A DNA stretch of 64,000 nt from JAEUUM01 sp038326165. Lineage in GTDB: Bacteria > Bacteroidota > Bacteroidia > Chitinophagales > Saprospiraceae. The notes beneath the pieces were generated by a model, which had not been told where the DNA came from, made no database searches, and saw only the letters and a list, made by a program, of their open reading frames with translations. The stretch lies in assembly GCA_038326165.1 (NCBI GenBank), contig JBBQJT010000014.1:5060-69059 (forward strand). Direction: 5' to 3'. The translations under genes were made by a program, and so were the position numbers. Below are positions 44,798 through 52,977 of the stretch, one piece after another; the stretch's first letter is position 1; every line of letters begins with the position of its first letter.

Positions 44798-45538
44798 ATG
44801 CCATATTGTCATAATAAGTCCTTGTCGATGGTCTGTTTTGTCCTGTTTTTACTGCAATCATGCACTCAAAGAGGCATAGATACCGAATCATATTATTTCC
44901 CTATCGACAGTTTAACAACGGGTAAAATTTACGAATTTGTAGCCAGTGGTGACAGCCTTCCCTCATTGTATTGGTATTATAGTAAAGTAAAAAAAAGAGA
45001 TACAACGTTTCTTGCAGCTCAATTATTGGATCAAAATTTCAATGTTCAGCAGTTTATGTTGGAACGAAGGGTCAAATCAGGCATGGTGCTTAAAAATGGT
45101 TTTATCTATTCCAAAGATTCTTCTGGACAATCATTCCAAATTCCAATTACTATCAACCAATCTTCCACTTTTCCATTTCATGTTAAGGATTCTACTCAGT
45201 TGTTTATAAATGAGGTACAATGGGCTGATCCGACAATGGGCGAAACGGTTATAACCAAAAACAGGTCTTTTGTGAGGAGGTCAACAATAAATTTCATGTC
45301 AAAACAAATTCCAACCATAGAATTTTCCGTAAAAGAGGCAATAGAAATGAGAAATAATGGATCTTTGGAATACAAATCAGTGGGAATGGAGCGTTATGCA
45401 CAGGGAATTGGATTGGTTTATTTTGAAAAAAACATCAATGAAACAATCAAATTTTCCTACAGTTTGGCAGCAATTTACACCATTGACGAACTCAAATCAA
45501 AATTCCCCGATCGTTTTACAACTGACAAACTGAATTGA
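44798..45538 (+). CDS. lipoprotein of unknown function
   Basis: 246 residues with a lipoprotein signal: a hydrophobic stretch (MVCFVLFLLQSC) ending in the lipobox cysteine Cys22. The mature part is beta-rich (KIYEFVASGDSLPSLYWYY; FVRRSTINFMSKQIPTIEFSVKEA; MERYAQGIGLVYFEKNI), resembling a small all-beta surface or periplasmic lipoprotein. I recognise no named family. The downstream T9SS cargo gene begins two bases after its stop, so the two are cotranscribed. It is divergent from secA, with 127 bases between the starts. Confidence 0.7.
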   Translation: MPYCHNKSLSMVCFVLFLLQSCTQRGIDTESYYFPIDSLTTGKIYEFVASGDSLPSLYWYYSKVKKRDTTFLAAQLLDQNFNVQQFMLERRVKSGMVLKNGFIYSKDSSGQSFQIPITINQSSTFPFHVKDSTQLFINEVQWADPTMGETVITKNRSFVRRSTINFMSKQIPTIEFSVKEAIEMRNNGSLEYKSVGMERYAQGIGLVYFEKNINETIKFSYSLAAIYTIDELKSKFPDRFTTDKLN

Positions 45539-45539
45539 C

Positions 45540-47258
45540 TTGAAATACATCTATCTTATCTGCTTCTTTCTTTTTACAAGCTCGTTACCTGCGCAACAAG
45601 CCGCTCCGGAATTGTTGTGCGTTGGCAACGGTCTCGTCCAATGGAATACCCCTCCAGTATCATGCGGGCCTTTTGTTTCTTATGAGCTGTACAGTTCTCA
45701 AAATTCAGCCGGACCATTCAACTTGATTGCAACTATTACCAATCAAGCTCAGTCTAGCTATCTCGACAACGTTCCAGCTGGACAAACATGGTATTATTTC
45801 ATGAAAACGATTGTCAATTGCCCTGGTATTACCTCATTGCAATCCAATACAATTAACAATCTGCCCTTGCCAACGATACCCATTCAGGTTGTATCGGTCA
45901 GCGGAGGATTTGCTGAAATAAAATGGAACCTGCCGTCTGGATTTTTAAATTTGGGTTACATAATTTTGAAATCAACTGCCAATGGAACAGTTCCAATTGA
46001 TACTGTTTTCAACGGAAATTCTTTTATTGATCTAACTTCTGATCCCGCTAACAAACAAGAGATTTACTATGTACGTGCTTTGGATCCTTGTTTCAACTCA
46101 AGTGTATTCGATCTTCCACATTACACCATCCTAACCAAAGAATCCATTGATCCTTGCAGACAAAGCCTTGATATTGAGTGGACAGCTTATGAGAACTGGG
46201 TCAACGGTGTTGCAAGATATGACGTTTATGCCTCTACGAACTTTGGACCCGATATTTTGGTAGGTTCCACTTCAGGAAGTACCCTGAAATTCAGTATCCC
46301 GAATTTGACCAACAGTTCGTTTGTTTGTTACTTTGTTCAGGCGATCGAAAACGGAAGCAATGTCATTTCTAATTCGCCAATCAGGTGTAACGTCATTCAA
46401 GTCAATACTCCTGTTTTGTGGCTCAACCCCATCCAGGCCGATATTTTACCCAATGGGAATATTGATCTGCAGTGGTCATGGAATACCGATGCAGACTTGG
46501 TAAAAACTGAGGTTTGCGCCCAGTTGAATCCACCATCTTGTATCATGACTCAAGCCCAAGATATTACCTTAGTAAGCTCACCTCAATTGATGGAATTATC
46601 CAATTTGCCTGTTTCTAAAGGTCCTATTTGGTTTAACATCAACACGCTTGATCAATGCAATAATATTGTCAAATCTGAAACGGTAAGCACCATTTTCTTA
46701 AAAGCTAAAGCAGGTGACAACAGAGTAAATCAGCTCAGTTGGGAGTTCAATTCTCCTCTGTATTTTAATTGGTTTTCCACAAGACTTGTCACAACCAATA
46801 TCGGCGGCGCGATCAATTCACAGTTATTTCCAGCTACAATACTGGAATACAAAGATGAAGTTGATATCGACCGACCTGATGAACAAAAGCTTTGTTACTT
46901 TGTGATAGCTGAAGGGAGGGTGGAACTACCCGATGGCGATAATATTACTACAAGTATTCGTTCAAATATTGTGTGCCTGGAACAAAAAAGTAAGCTTTTG
47001 TTTCCAAATGCCTTTGCTCCTGATGGCTTAAACTTTGAGTTCAAACCAATTGGTGTATTTATTCTGGATATATCCTACGATCTGCAAATTTTCGATCGCT
47101 GGGGAAAATTGGTTTATGAATCTGCTGACATCAACAAAGGATGGACAGGGCAAATAAATGGCATTTCAGCGCCAACCGGTTTGTACACTTACCGCGCTCA
47201 GGTCAAGAATGCTGGAGTGACGGAGGATTATACTGGTCAGGTTATGCTGGTGCGCTGA
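45540..47258 (+). CDS. T9SS cargo protein with type B (gliding-associated) sorting domain
   Basis: 572 residues. The start is a TTG one base after the preceding lipoprotein stop; it is chosen because it places a full signal peptide (KYIYLICFFLFTSSLPAQ) at the N terminus and no ATG lies before it. The body holds several fibronectin/Ig-like beta sandwiches, and the C-terminal about 85 residues form a type B sorting domain: LFPNAFAPDG, FDRWGKLVYESADINKGWTG, and the closing APTGLYTYRAQV with VMLVR. Such proteins are exported by T9SS and anchored or released at the surface. Its stop abuts the convergent hydrolase gene with no base between. Confidence 0.85.
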   Translation: MKYIYLICFFLFTSSLPAQQAAPELLCVGNGLVQWNTPPVSCGPFVSYELYSSQNSAGPFNLIATITNQAQSSYLDNVPAGQTWYYFMKTIVNCPGITSLQSNTINNLPLPTIPIQVVSVSGGFAEIKWNLPSGFLNLGYIILKSTANGTVPIDTVFNGNSFIDLTSDPANKQEIYYVRALDPCFNSSVFDLPHYTILTKESIDPCRQSLDIEWTAYENWVNGVARYDVYASTNFGPDILVGSTSGSTLKFSIPNLTNSSFVCYFVQAIENGSNVISNSPIRCNVIQVNTPVLWLNPIQADILPNGNIDLQWSWNTDADLVKTEVCAQLNPPSCIMTQAQDITLVSSPQLMELSNLPVSKGPIWFNINTLDQCNNIVKSETVSTIFLKAKAGDNRVNQLSWEFNSPLYFNWFSTRLVTTNIGGAINSQLFPATILEYKDEVDIDRPDEQKLCYFVIAEGRVELPDGDNITTSIRSNIVCLEQKSKLLFPNAFAPDGLNFEFKPIGVFILDISYDLQIFDRWGKLVYESADINKGWTGQINGISAPTGLYTYRAQVKNAGVTEDYTGQVMLVR

Positions 47259-48140
47259 TTAAATAGAACGCTCACTCAAAAAGCTGCTCAAGCGGGCATG
47301 AAATTTATCCGCTTGGTCAACAGGCAGAAAATGCCCACATTCATCAAACACTTCAACTTGTCCATCTAAGAGTTTCTGTCGGGTTGTGTTGACCAATTGA
47401 TCAACATTGAGTGTAGGGTTTAATATTTGATTGGGTATCAACTTATCCTGTTTACCATAGATAACCAGGCATGATTGTAAGACCTTATTCAATATAGGCA
47501 ATGCCGGTTTATCGAGCAATCCATCTACACTTTGTTTGAGCATTTTGCAATACTCCTTGTACGCGCCTGTGTGTTTCATGAAATTTAACCTTTCATTTAA
47601 CATCCATTGAGCCTCTTCACCGAATTTGTAAAAATTCGCATCGAAGTTCATCTTGATTTGTTCGACACTCAAGGATTGCATCAAATCCGGTTGATACATT
47701 TGTTTAACCCAATTGTGTTGCAATTCATGAAATGTTTCAATTCCTGCGGGCGTTAAAGCAATCACTGCTTTAACTGCATCCAATGAATGAATTGCCAAAT
47801 GAAAGGCTATTTGAGCACCCATGGAATGACCAATTACAATAGATTCATCCAAATCTCTGCTAATAAGGAACCTGCGCAGATGTTCCACATACGCATCAAT
47901 GGAGTAGCCAATATCAGATGGTTTGGAGTTACCATATCCTGGAAGATCCAAGGTATAACACGTAGCTACTGAGCTCAAAAATTCAACATTGGCTAACCAG
48001 CCATATCTGTTGCTTCCCAAACCATGTAGCAGTATAAAATTTCGGGCACCATTACCGCTTTTAACGTAAGCTATGCCTGTAGCTTCATCAATACTGTATG
48101 ACTGCAATAAACGGATTCCTGCCTCTGATGAAGATTTCAT
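47259..48140 (-). CDS. alpha/beta hydrolase
   Basis: 293 residues from the ATG at 48140 (a TTG at 48170 would add ten residues). Canonical fold motifs: oxyanion region ILLHGLGSNRYGW, nucleophile elbow VIGHSMGAQIAF (Ser in GHSMG), acid in VIYGKQDKLIPN, and catalytic His in DECGHFLPVDQADKF. The lid region contains a hydrophobic helix pair, typical of lipase or ester hydrolase relatives. No signal peptide, so likely cytoplasmic. Substrate unknown. Preceded by a -7 element and ending exactly at the end of the opposing T9SS cargo gene. Confidence 0.88.
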   Translation of the reverse strand: MKSSSEAGIRLLQSYSIDEATGIAYVKSGNGARNFILLHGLGSNRYGWLANVEFLSSVATCYTLDLPGYGNSKPSDIGYSIDAYVEHLRRFLISRDLDESIVIGHSMGAQIAFHLAIHSLDAVKAVIALTPAGIETFHELQHNWVKQMYQPDLMQSLSVEQIKMNFDANFYKFGEEAQWMLNERLNFMKHTGAYKEYCKMLKQSVDGLLDKPALPILNKVLQSCLVIYGKQDKLIPNQILNPTLNVDQLVNTTRQKLLDGQVEVFDECGHFLPVDQADKFHARLSSFLSERSI

Positions 48141-48146
48141 GTGAGG

Positions 48147-48154
48147 CAAAAGTA
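48147..48154 (-). promoter_or_regulatory. -7 promoter element for the alpha/beta hydrolase
   Basis: Minus-strand TACTTTTG matches TAnnTTTG and ends six bases before the ATG at 48140. It lies inside the longer TTG-started frame and so favours the shorter protein with a very short leader. Confidence 0.35.
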
Positions 48155-48631
48155 AGGAAATATTAAGCAATGAAGGAAATCTTATTGTTGGTGATTGGAA
48201 AAAATTGTTTGTTTGTGATTTCTTCAGCGTCCAAACCGTAACTCCCTTCAGTATTACTTCAAATCAAAAATTACCAAATCCATTAAAACAAACAAATACC
48301 CTCAGATTCAGCTTTTGGAATTAAATATTTCTACACATTTTCTTAAAGTAGATCGAAAAATATCTGATACGATTGTCAGAGATTTTGGAGAGACCAATAC
48401 CAATATTTCAAAGAACATGAATTTTAGGATCAAACAACATCAACCTATATTCTTACAAAATCAATGATCAATTTCGATCAAAAAAATTGTAGCCAAATCT
48501 TCTCCAATCTCCCTTGGTTTCGACACAAAAGAATTGGCTTTGAATTTTGATAAAATATAAACTTTCAGAGCTGGATATTAATTTTGGTTTTATCAATTAA
48601 TATCTGTAATTTACTGGCTTAATTTCTGAAC
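48155..48631 (+). other. AT-rich intergenic region before the dockerin-type cargo gene
   Basis: 477 bases without a believable gene on either strand and no RNA gene recognised. It contains TAATTTTG (48579-48586), a -7 match about 45 bases before the downstream ATG, which is the only regulatory signal I can point to. Divergent genes flank it, so it must contain promoters for both. Confidence 0.4.
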
Positions 48632-50617
48632 ATGAAATCCCTACTCCAAATTCTGCTAATTGGTTCGAGTTTTTTGGCATTTGGCAATCCAGACAAGTTT
48701 GATCTTGATCGATACAATTCTAAGCCTACAACTATTTCATTTTCGAATTGTAAGGACACTACTATCTGCAGTATTGCCTCTTGTCAAGAGAGCGTTTCGC
48801 TATCCGCAACGGCCTCAACAATTTGTCCCTTTAACAACTTAATCAATTATTCTTGGTCGGTTGATTTGAATAATGATGGCAGTCAAGATGTCTTTTCTCC
48901 AATAGGGATTTCTACTAGTGAATTCTCAGGAACGGTCGCAGTTGGTCGTCATCGGATCATTTTTAATGCTATAGACAAATGTGGAAATTTGGCAACCTGC
49001 TCCTATTTATTTTGGGTGAAAGACTGTAAAAAACCAATACCTGTTTGCATCAACGGACTTTCTGCTCCCAACATGCCACTACAAAAAATGGTAACAGTTT
49101 GGGCTTCAGACTGGCTATCGAGCTCAACCTCTGACAACTGTTGTACAATTTCTGATTTGGTATTTCGTGTAGAGAAAATAAAAACTTCTAACGGAGTTGA
49201 CGTGCCGACCACCGCTGCTGTAACATTTGATTGTACTGAACTTGGTTCACAAGCCACTCGCGTTTGGGTGGGTGACTGTGGTTATGACGAAAACAGCAAC
49301 GGGACAATCGAAGATTCTGAAAGAAACTGGGATTTCTGCGATTCTTATATCTTGATCACTGACAATGATGGAATTTGTGATACCAATAATAATGGGGCTA
49401 TTTATTATATACTCCCAAGCAATGAATCAGGAACTCCCATTTTTGGCTGCACATTTATGGCAAGGGAAGTTGGGGAAACTTTGTATCTTCCAATCAAAAA
49501 TCCTTTCATGCCAGGTTCCCTCCAATATGAAGTAACTGTATCTAAAGATAACAATCCTCTCAATGGTATTAATTCTTTGGATGTAGTCACAATAACACAA
49601 CACTTAATTGGAAAGAAAGCCTTGAATTCTCCTTACAAGAAGATATCGGCTGATGTTAACAAGGATAAAAAAATTAGTTCTGTTGATATTCTTCAGATTC
49701 GTCAATTGTTATTATATATTACTACAGAATTTCCTAACAATGATTCCTGGAGATTTGTAGACAAGTCATATACATTTACTACTACAAACGAACAGGCTGA
49801 GGCATTTCCTGAGTTTATCATTGTTGATTCCCTTTTAAAAAATAAGAATGTTGAATTTGTTGGAACAAAAATTGGAAATGTCACTGGAAGTGCAAGTCTT
49901 TATAATAGGGGTGAAAAGAGCGAAGTTCGAAGTTCAGATGAATTTTTTATCCAGACTGAAGATATTGAATTAATTGCGGGTCAAGAATATCAAATCGACT
50001 TTAAGTCTGATAACATGTCCAATATGCTTGCATATCAGATGACATTGGGATTTGATACAGAAGCACTTGATTTCATGAAATTTGAAGGTCTGTCATCAGA
50101 TTTCAATGAGGTTAATTTTGGATTAACACATCTTGAAAAAGGCTTGATACCGATTTTGTGGACAGCTGAAGACCATCTGCCAGTTAATGAAAATGAAAAT
50201 CTGTTTGGCTGTAGATTCAAAGCCAAACGATCAGGAAAACTGAGTGATTTCATCAATATGGACTCACAGTTGACACCATCAATTGGATTCAACAAAGCAG
50301 AGGAAGGAATGAATTTAAAGTTTGAAGTTATCAGACCAACCGATTCCTCAAAGAAATCTTTTGTTTTGAATCAAAATACTCCCAATCCATTCAAAGGAAC
50401 AACTTCGATCAGCTTTAATCTGACAGAAGCAAGCAAGGCTACAATAACATTTTATGATTTGTCGGGTAGAATACTTAAATCCATCAATGGAGATTTTCCA
50501 GAAGGATTGAGCACTATTGAAATTCAAGACACAGAATTAAGAGGTACTGGTATATTTTACTACAAATTAGAAACTGACTTCAATGTAGGAGTAAAAAAGA
50601 TGATTGTATTGAATTGA
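48632..50617 (+). CDS. T9SS cargo protein with dockerin-like and cohesin-like modules
   Basis: 661 residues. Signal peptide (MKSLLQILLIGSSFLAFG). N-terminal half: a PKD/HYR-like Cys-rich repeat (CKDTTICSIASCQ; YSWSVDLNNDG; RHRIIFNAIDKCGNLATC). Middle (about 310-365): a type I dockerin-like pair, NGINSLDVVTITQHLIG and ADVNKDKKISSVDILQIRQLLL, with Ca-binding Asp/Asn spacing. Next (about 445-560): a cohesin-like beta sandwich (AYQMTLGFDTEALDFMKFEG; LFGCRFKAKRSGKL). C terminus: type A sorting domain with NTPNPFKGTTSISF. It should be exported by T9SS and attached to the surface. Domain calls for dockerin are good; the cohesin call is by fold resemblance. Confidence 0.75.
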   Translation: MKSLLQILLIGSSFLAFGNPDKFDLDRYNSKPTTISFSNCKDTTICSIASCQESVSLSATASTICPFNNLINYSWSVDLNNDGSQDVFSPIGISTSEFSGTVAVGRHRIIFNAIDKCGNLATCSYLFWVKDCKKPIPVCINGLSAPNMPLQKMVTVWASDWLSSSTSDNCCTISDLVFRVEKIKTSNGVDVPTTAAVTFDCTELGSQATRVWVGDCGYDENSNGTIEDSERNWDFCDSYILITDNDGICDTNNNGAIYYILPSNESGTPIFGCTFMAREVGETLYLPIKNPFMPGSLQYEVTVSKDNNPLNGINSLDVVTITQHLIGKKALNSPYKKISADVNKDKKISSVDILQIRQLLLYITTEFPNNDSWRFVDKSYTFTTTNEQAEAFPEFIIVDSLLKNKNVEFVGTKIGNVTGSASLYNRGEKSEVRSSDEFFIQTEDIELIAGQEYQIDFKSDNMSNMLAYQMTLGFDTEALDFMKFEGLSSDFNEVNFGLTHLEKGLIPILWTAEDHLPVNENENLFGCRFKAKRSGKLSDFINMDSQLTPSIGFNKAEEGMNLKFEVIRPTDSSKKSFVLNQNTPNPFKGTTSISFNLTEASKATITFYDLSGRILKSINGDFPEGLSTIEIQDTELRGTGIFYYKLETDFNVGVKKMIVLN

Positions 50618-50763
50618 ACATTTAATTTAGGTCTTAAGTCATTCTATTGCCCAAAAGCTATTCTTGAAGTTCTAACTTTCAAAAATTAAAATTTGATGCC
50701 AAGTCATTGGGCTCAAATACTATTCGACTAGCATAAGATGGCAACACCAATCGACTCTATTCT

Positions 50764-52461
50764 TTAGTAGTTCTGCTTAATTATTCTCACTGCATCCAAT
50801 ATCTTGGCCTTGATTAGCTCAGAATCTAACCCGCCATACATCGCCATTTCGCTATTGATCAACACCTCATTAATGGCATGAATAATTTCGATATTGATAT
50901 TTTGTTTTTGTAATGCGGTTAGTTTTTCAATGCGGTCTCCTTGATTCATGCCAGACATTTGACTCAATAAATGGTCCGCATAATCGTAAGCTTCCTTGTA
51001 AAATACTCGATCTGTTTTTTCATGAAATGACTGCTCAAAATCAATTTTTTCGGATTTGACAATAGCTTTTTCAAGGGGCTTTTTCACAACAGCTTTTGCT
51101 GGTGATTTTAGGTCACTTGGTTTTGATTTTCGCGACCGCCAAAGCCAAATGATGAATCCTGCAATGATAATACCTGAAAGAATCCCTGCAAATTTCCTCA
51201 AGCCATCCAACCAAAATTCTGTTTTCGGCCCATTGTCTTCCTGTGCTTCCTCCACAATTCCTTTACCAGTGGCACTCACTATAATTGTTTCATTGACACT
51301 TGCCAATAATTTATTCTTTGCACCTACCACATCAAATCCAATTACCTTGCCTGTCACGGTAATTGTTCCTTTTTGAGCTGGGATAATTACATATTCGTAA
51401 GTTCTACTTCCAACCCATTTGCCATTTCCGGCTATCCAGGATTCATCTACAAGTTTAGCAGCTTGTACCTTGCCTCCATTGCTTGCCTCTAGTGTTGGCG
51501 CTGCTAATCGTTTCATGTCGCCGTCTCCTTCAATCTTGATCAACAATGAAGCTGCAGATTGCAATCCTATTTCGGCATTGTTCAAACTTACACTTGCAGA
51601 AAAATTACCTACGCAATGGCATTGGTATGGTTTGTCTGGACCCTCAATAGGTGGAACTTCAAGTACCGATATCTTTAATTCGTTCGTGCTGACCAATGTT
51701 TTGAGGGATTCGTTGCTTCCAAAAAGGCTTGAAAACGGATCATCACTTCCCGTCTTTTCATACAAAACTTCATATTTCATACTAGGCAATTCGATTGTTC
51801 CTGCTTTTTGAGGAAATACTGCCAATTTCATGATGGTTTTTCGGATGTACCGTTGTCCGTTGATTTCAGTTTCTGCCGCAGGATAATCCTTTTCCAATGG
51901 TTTGATAAACGCTCCTTGAATACTTGGCAATGGCATTTGAGAGATATTCGTAACATTGACTTTGGTAAAAAGGTCAATATTTATGATGGCTTGTTGCCCT
52001 TCATAAACTTTGTCCAAGTTGGTACTTGCTCGAATGAAAATGGCTTTTCTAGTTCCACTTGTTGGAGCAGTGTTTTCTTGTACAAGAGCTTTTTCCGAAA
52101 CTTCAATTTCTATTGGCTTGGAGGTAAATTTCCCTTTGGATGTAATTGCAGTGGCTGATGAAATTCTAAATCTGCCGGTTTTTAAAGGTCTTAAAACATA
52201 ACCAATACTCGTTTGCTGTGTAAAATCCCCGTTGATAGCTTGCATTGATACGGACTTATTGGGTCCGCTCTGAATCTGAAAATCGCTTAAATCTGGCGCC
52301 CTCCATGATTGAATCAGTCCATTGTTCAAGACAAAATTGACTTGCACCGCTTCATCCAGAGCAATACTGCTTGATGACACCTCCACCTGCAAACTGTTTT
52401 GTGCACTCAAAGGAAGATTAATTCCTCCTAAAAATATCAGTATGTTTACAATAACTCTCAA
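50764..52461 (-). CDS. batD: BatD-like protein, full length
   Basis: 565 residues. TTG start at 52461, overlapping the stop of the upstream short BatD by four bases (TTGA); a full signal peptide (RVIVNILIFLGGINLPLSAQ) follows. Three repeated beta-sandwich domains lie in the periplasm (VEVSSSSIALDEAVQVNF; SGTRKAIFIRASTNLDKVYEGQQA; YQCHCVGNFSASVSLNNAEIGLQ), then one transmembrane segment (about 430-452, FAGILSGIIIAGFIIWLW) and a cytoplasmic helical tail. BatD belongs to the Bat (Bacteroides aerotolerance) set linked to oxidative and envelope stress. Last gene of the operon; no batE follows. Confidence 0.88.
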   Translation of the reverse strand: MRVIVNILIFLGGINLPLSAQNSLQVEVSSSSIALDEAVQVNFVLNNGLIQSWRAPDLSDFQIQSGPNKSVSMQAINGDFTQQTSIGYVLRPLKTGRFRISSATAITSKGKFTSKPIEIEVSEKALVQENTAPTSGTRKAIFIRASTNLDKVYEGQQAIINIDLFTKVNVTNISQMPLPSIQGAFIKPLEKDYPAAETEINGQRYIRKTIMKLAVFPQKAGTIELPSMKYEVLYEKTGSDDPFSSLFGSNESLKTLVSTNELKISVLEVPPIEGPDKPYQCHCVGNFSASVSLNNAEIGLQSAASLLIKIEGDGDMKRLAAPTLEASNGGKVQAAKLVDESWIAGNGKWVGSRTYEYVIIPAQKGTITVTGKVIGFDVVGAKNKLLASVNETIIVSATGKGIVEEAQEDNGPKTEFWLDGLRKFAGILSGIIIAGFIIWLWRSRKSKPSDLKSPAKAVVKKPLEKAIVKSEKIDFEQSFHEKTDRVFYKEAYDYADHLLSQMSGMNQGDRIEKLTALQKQNINIEIIHAINEVLINSEMAMYGGLDSELIKAKILDAVRIIKQNY

Positions 52462-52964
52462 ATCTTGTAGGTTTTGCGCTTGGGCTTTGGTGGTTCCTGG
52501 TTCTTTCTAGATCTCGGATTGGAAAAAATATCCATTTGATTGCTGCCTTTGGATTCAATGTTTTGTTTGACTCCTGTGGGGTTGGGATAAACCCGAACTT
52601 TTATTTCTGAGGCTTCCATTCTTGATCCATCGCTTGTAGTTGCCACACCGCCCTTTATGGTTGTTTTGCCTGCTTTCTTGGGAAACAACAAATAGGTGTA
52701 GGTCGTTTGTCTTGAAATGGTTCCATTGATTATTTGCATCATGGTAGAGCTCGATGGTCCTGCAATAAGTTCAAAATCCGTAAAATCTGGAGGTTCCCAA
52801 TCTCTCAATTCGGCATTTTCTATCGTATAGCTGAGCTCCAATTCGTTGTCCATAAGGAGTGAATCTGTCGAAACTTCAACTATTATTGAAGCATCTTGTG
52901 CATGAAGACTCTGACTAAGAGTTAAAATGCCAAACGTGATCAATATCCTGTAGATTCTTTTCAT
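52458..52964 (-). CDS. short BatD paralogue (N-terminal domain only)
   Basis: 168 residues from the ATG at 52964; the longer frame overlaps batBC and lacks a signal peptide. Signal peptide MKRIYRILITFGILTLSQSLHA. The mature part aligns by eye with the first domain of the following full BatD: both have an acidic-hydrophobic ELSYTIENAELRDWEPPDF / QVNFVLNNGLIQSWRAPDL segment and a conserved TYTYLLFPKKAGKTTI / SIGYVLRPLKTGRFRI segment. It ends in a basic Pro/Arg/Lys tail and has no transmembrane anchor, so it should be a soluble periplasmic protein. Stop overlaps the next gene by four bases. This looks like tandem duplication with truncation rather than a broken gene, since its ends are clean. 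Confidence 0.78.
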   Translation of the reverse strand: MKRIYRILITFGILTLSQSLHAQDASIIVEVSTDSLLMDNELELSYTIENAELRDWEPPDFTDFELIAGPSSSTMMQIINGTISRQTTYTYLLFPKKAGKTTIKGGVATTSDGSRMEASEIKVRVYPNPTGVKQNIESKGSNQMDIFSNPRSRKNQEPPKPKRKTYKI

Positions 52965-52977
52965 GAAATGATTATTG

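Noticed and set aside
44798..47258. Lipoprotein and type B cargo as a toxin-antitoxin or polymorphic toxin system
   Set aside because: Both proteins are exported, beta-rich and have no toxin or immunity features.
50618..50763. Terminator between the dockerin cargo gene and batD
   Set aside because: No stem of adequate strength with a T tract was found; only short, poorly pairing repeats occur.
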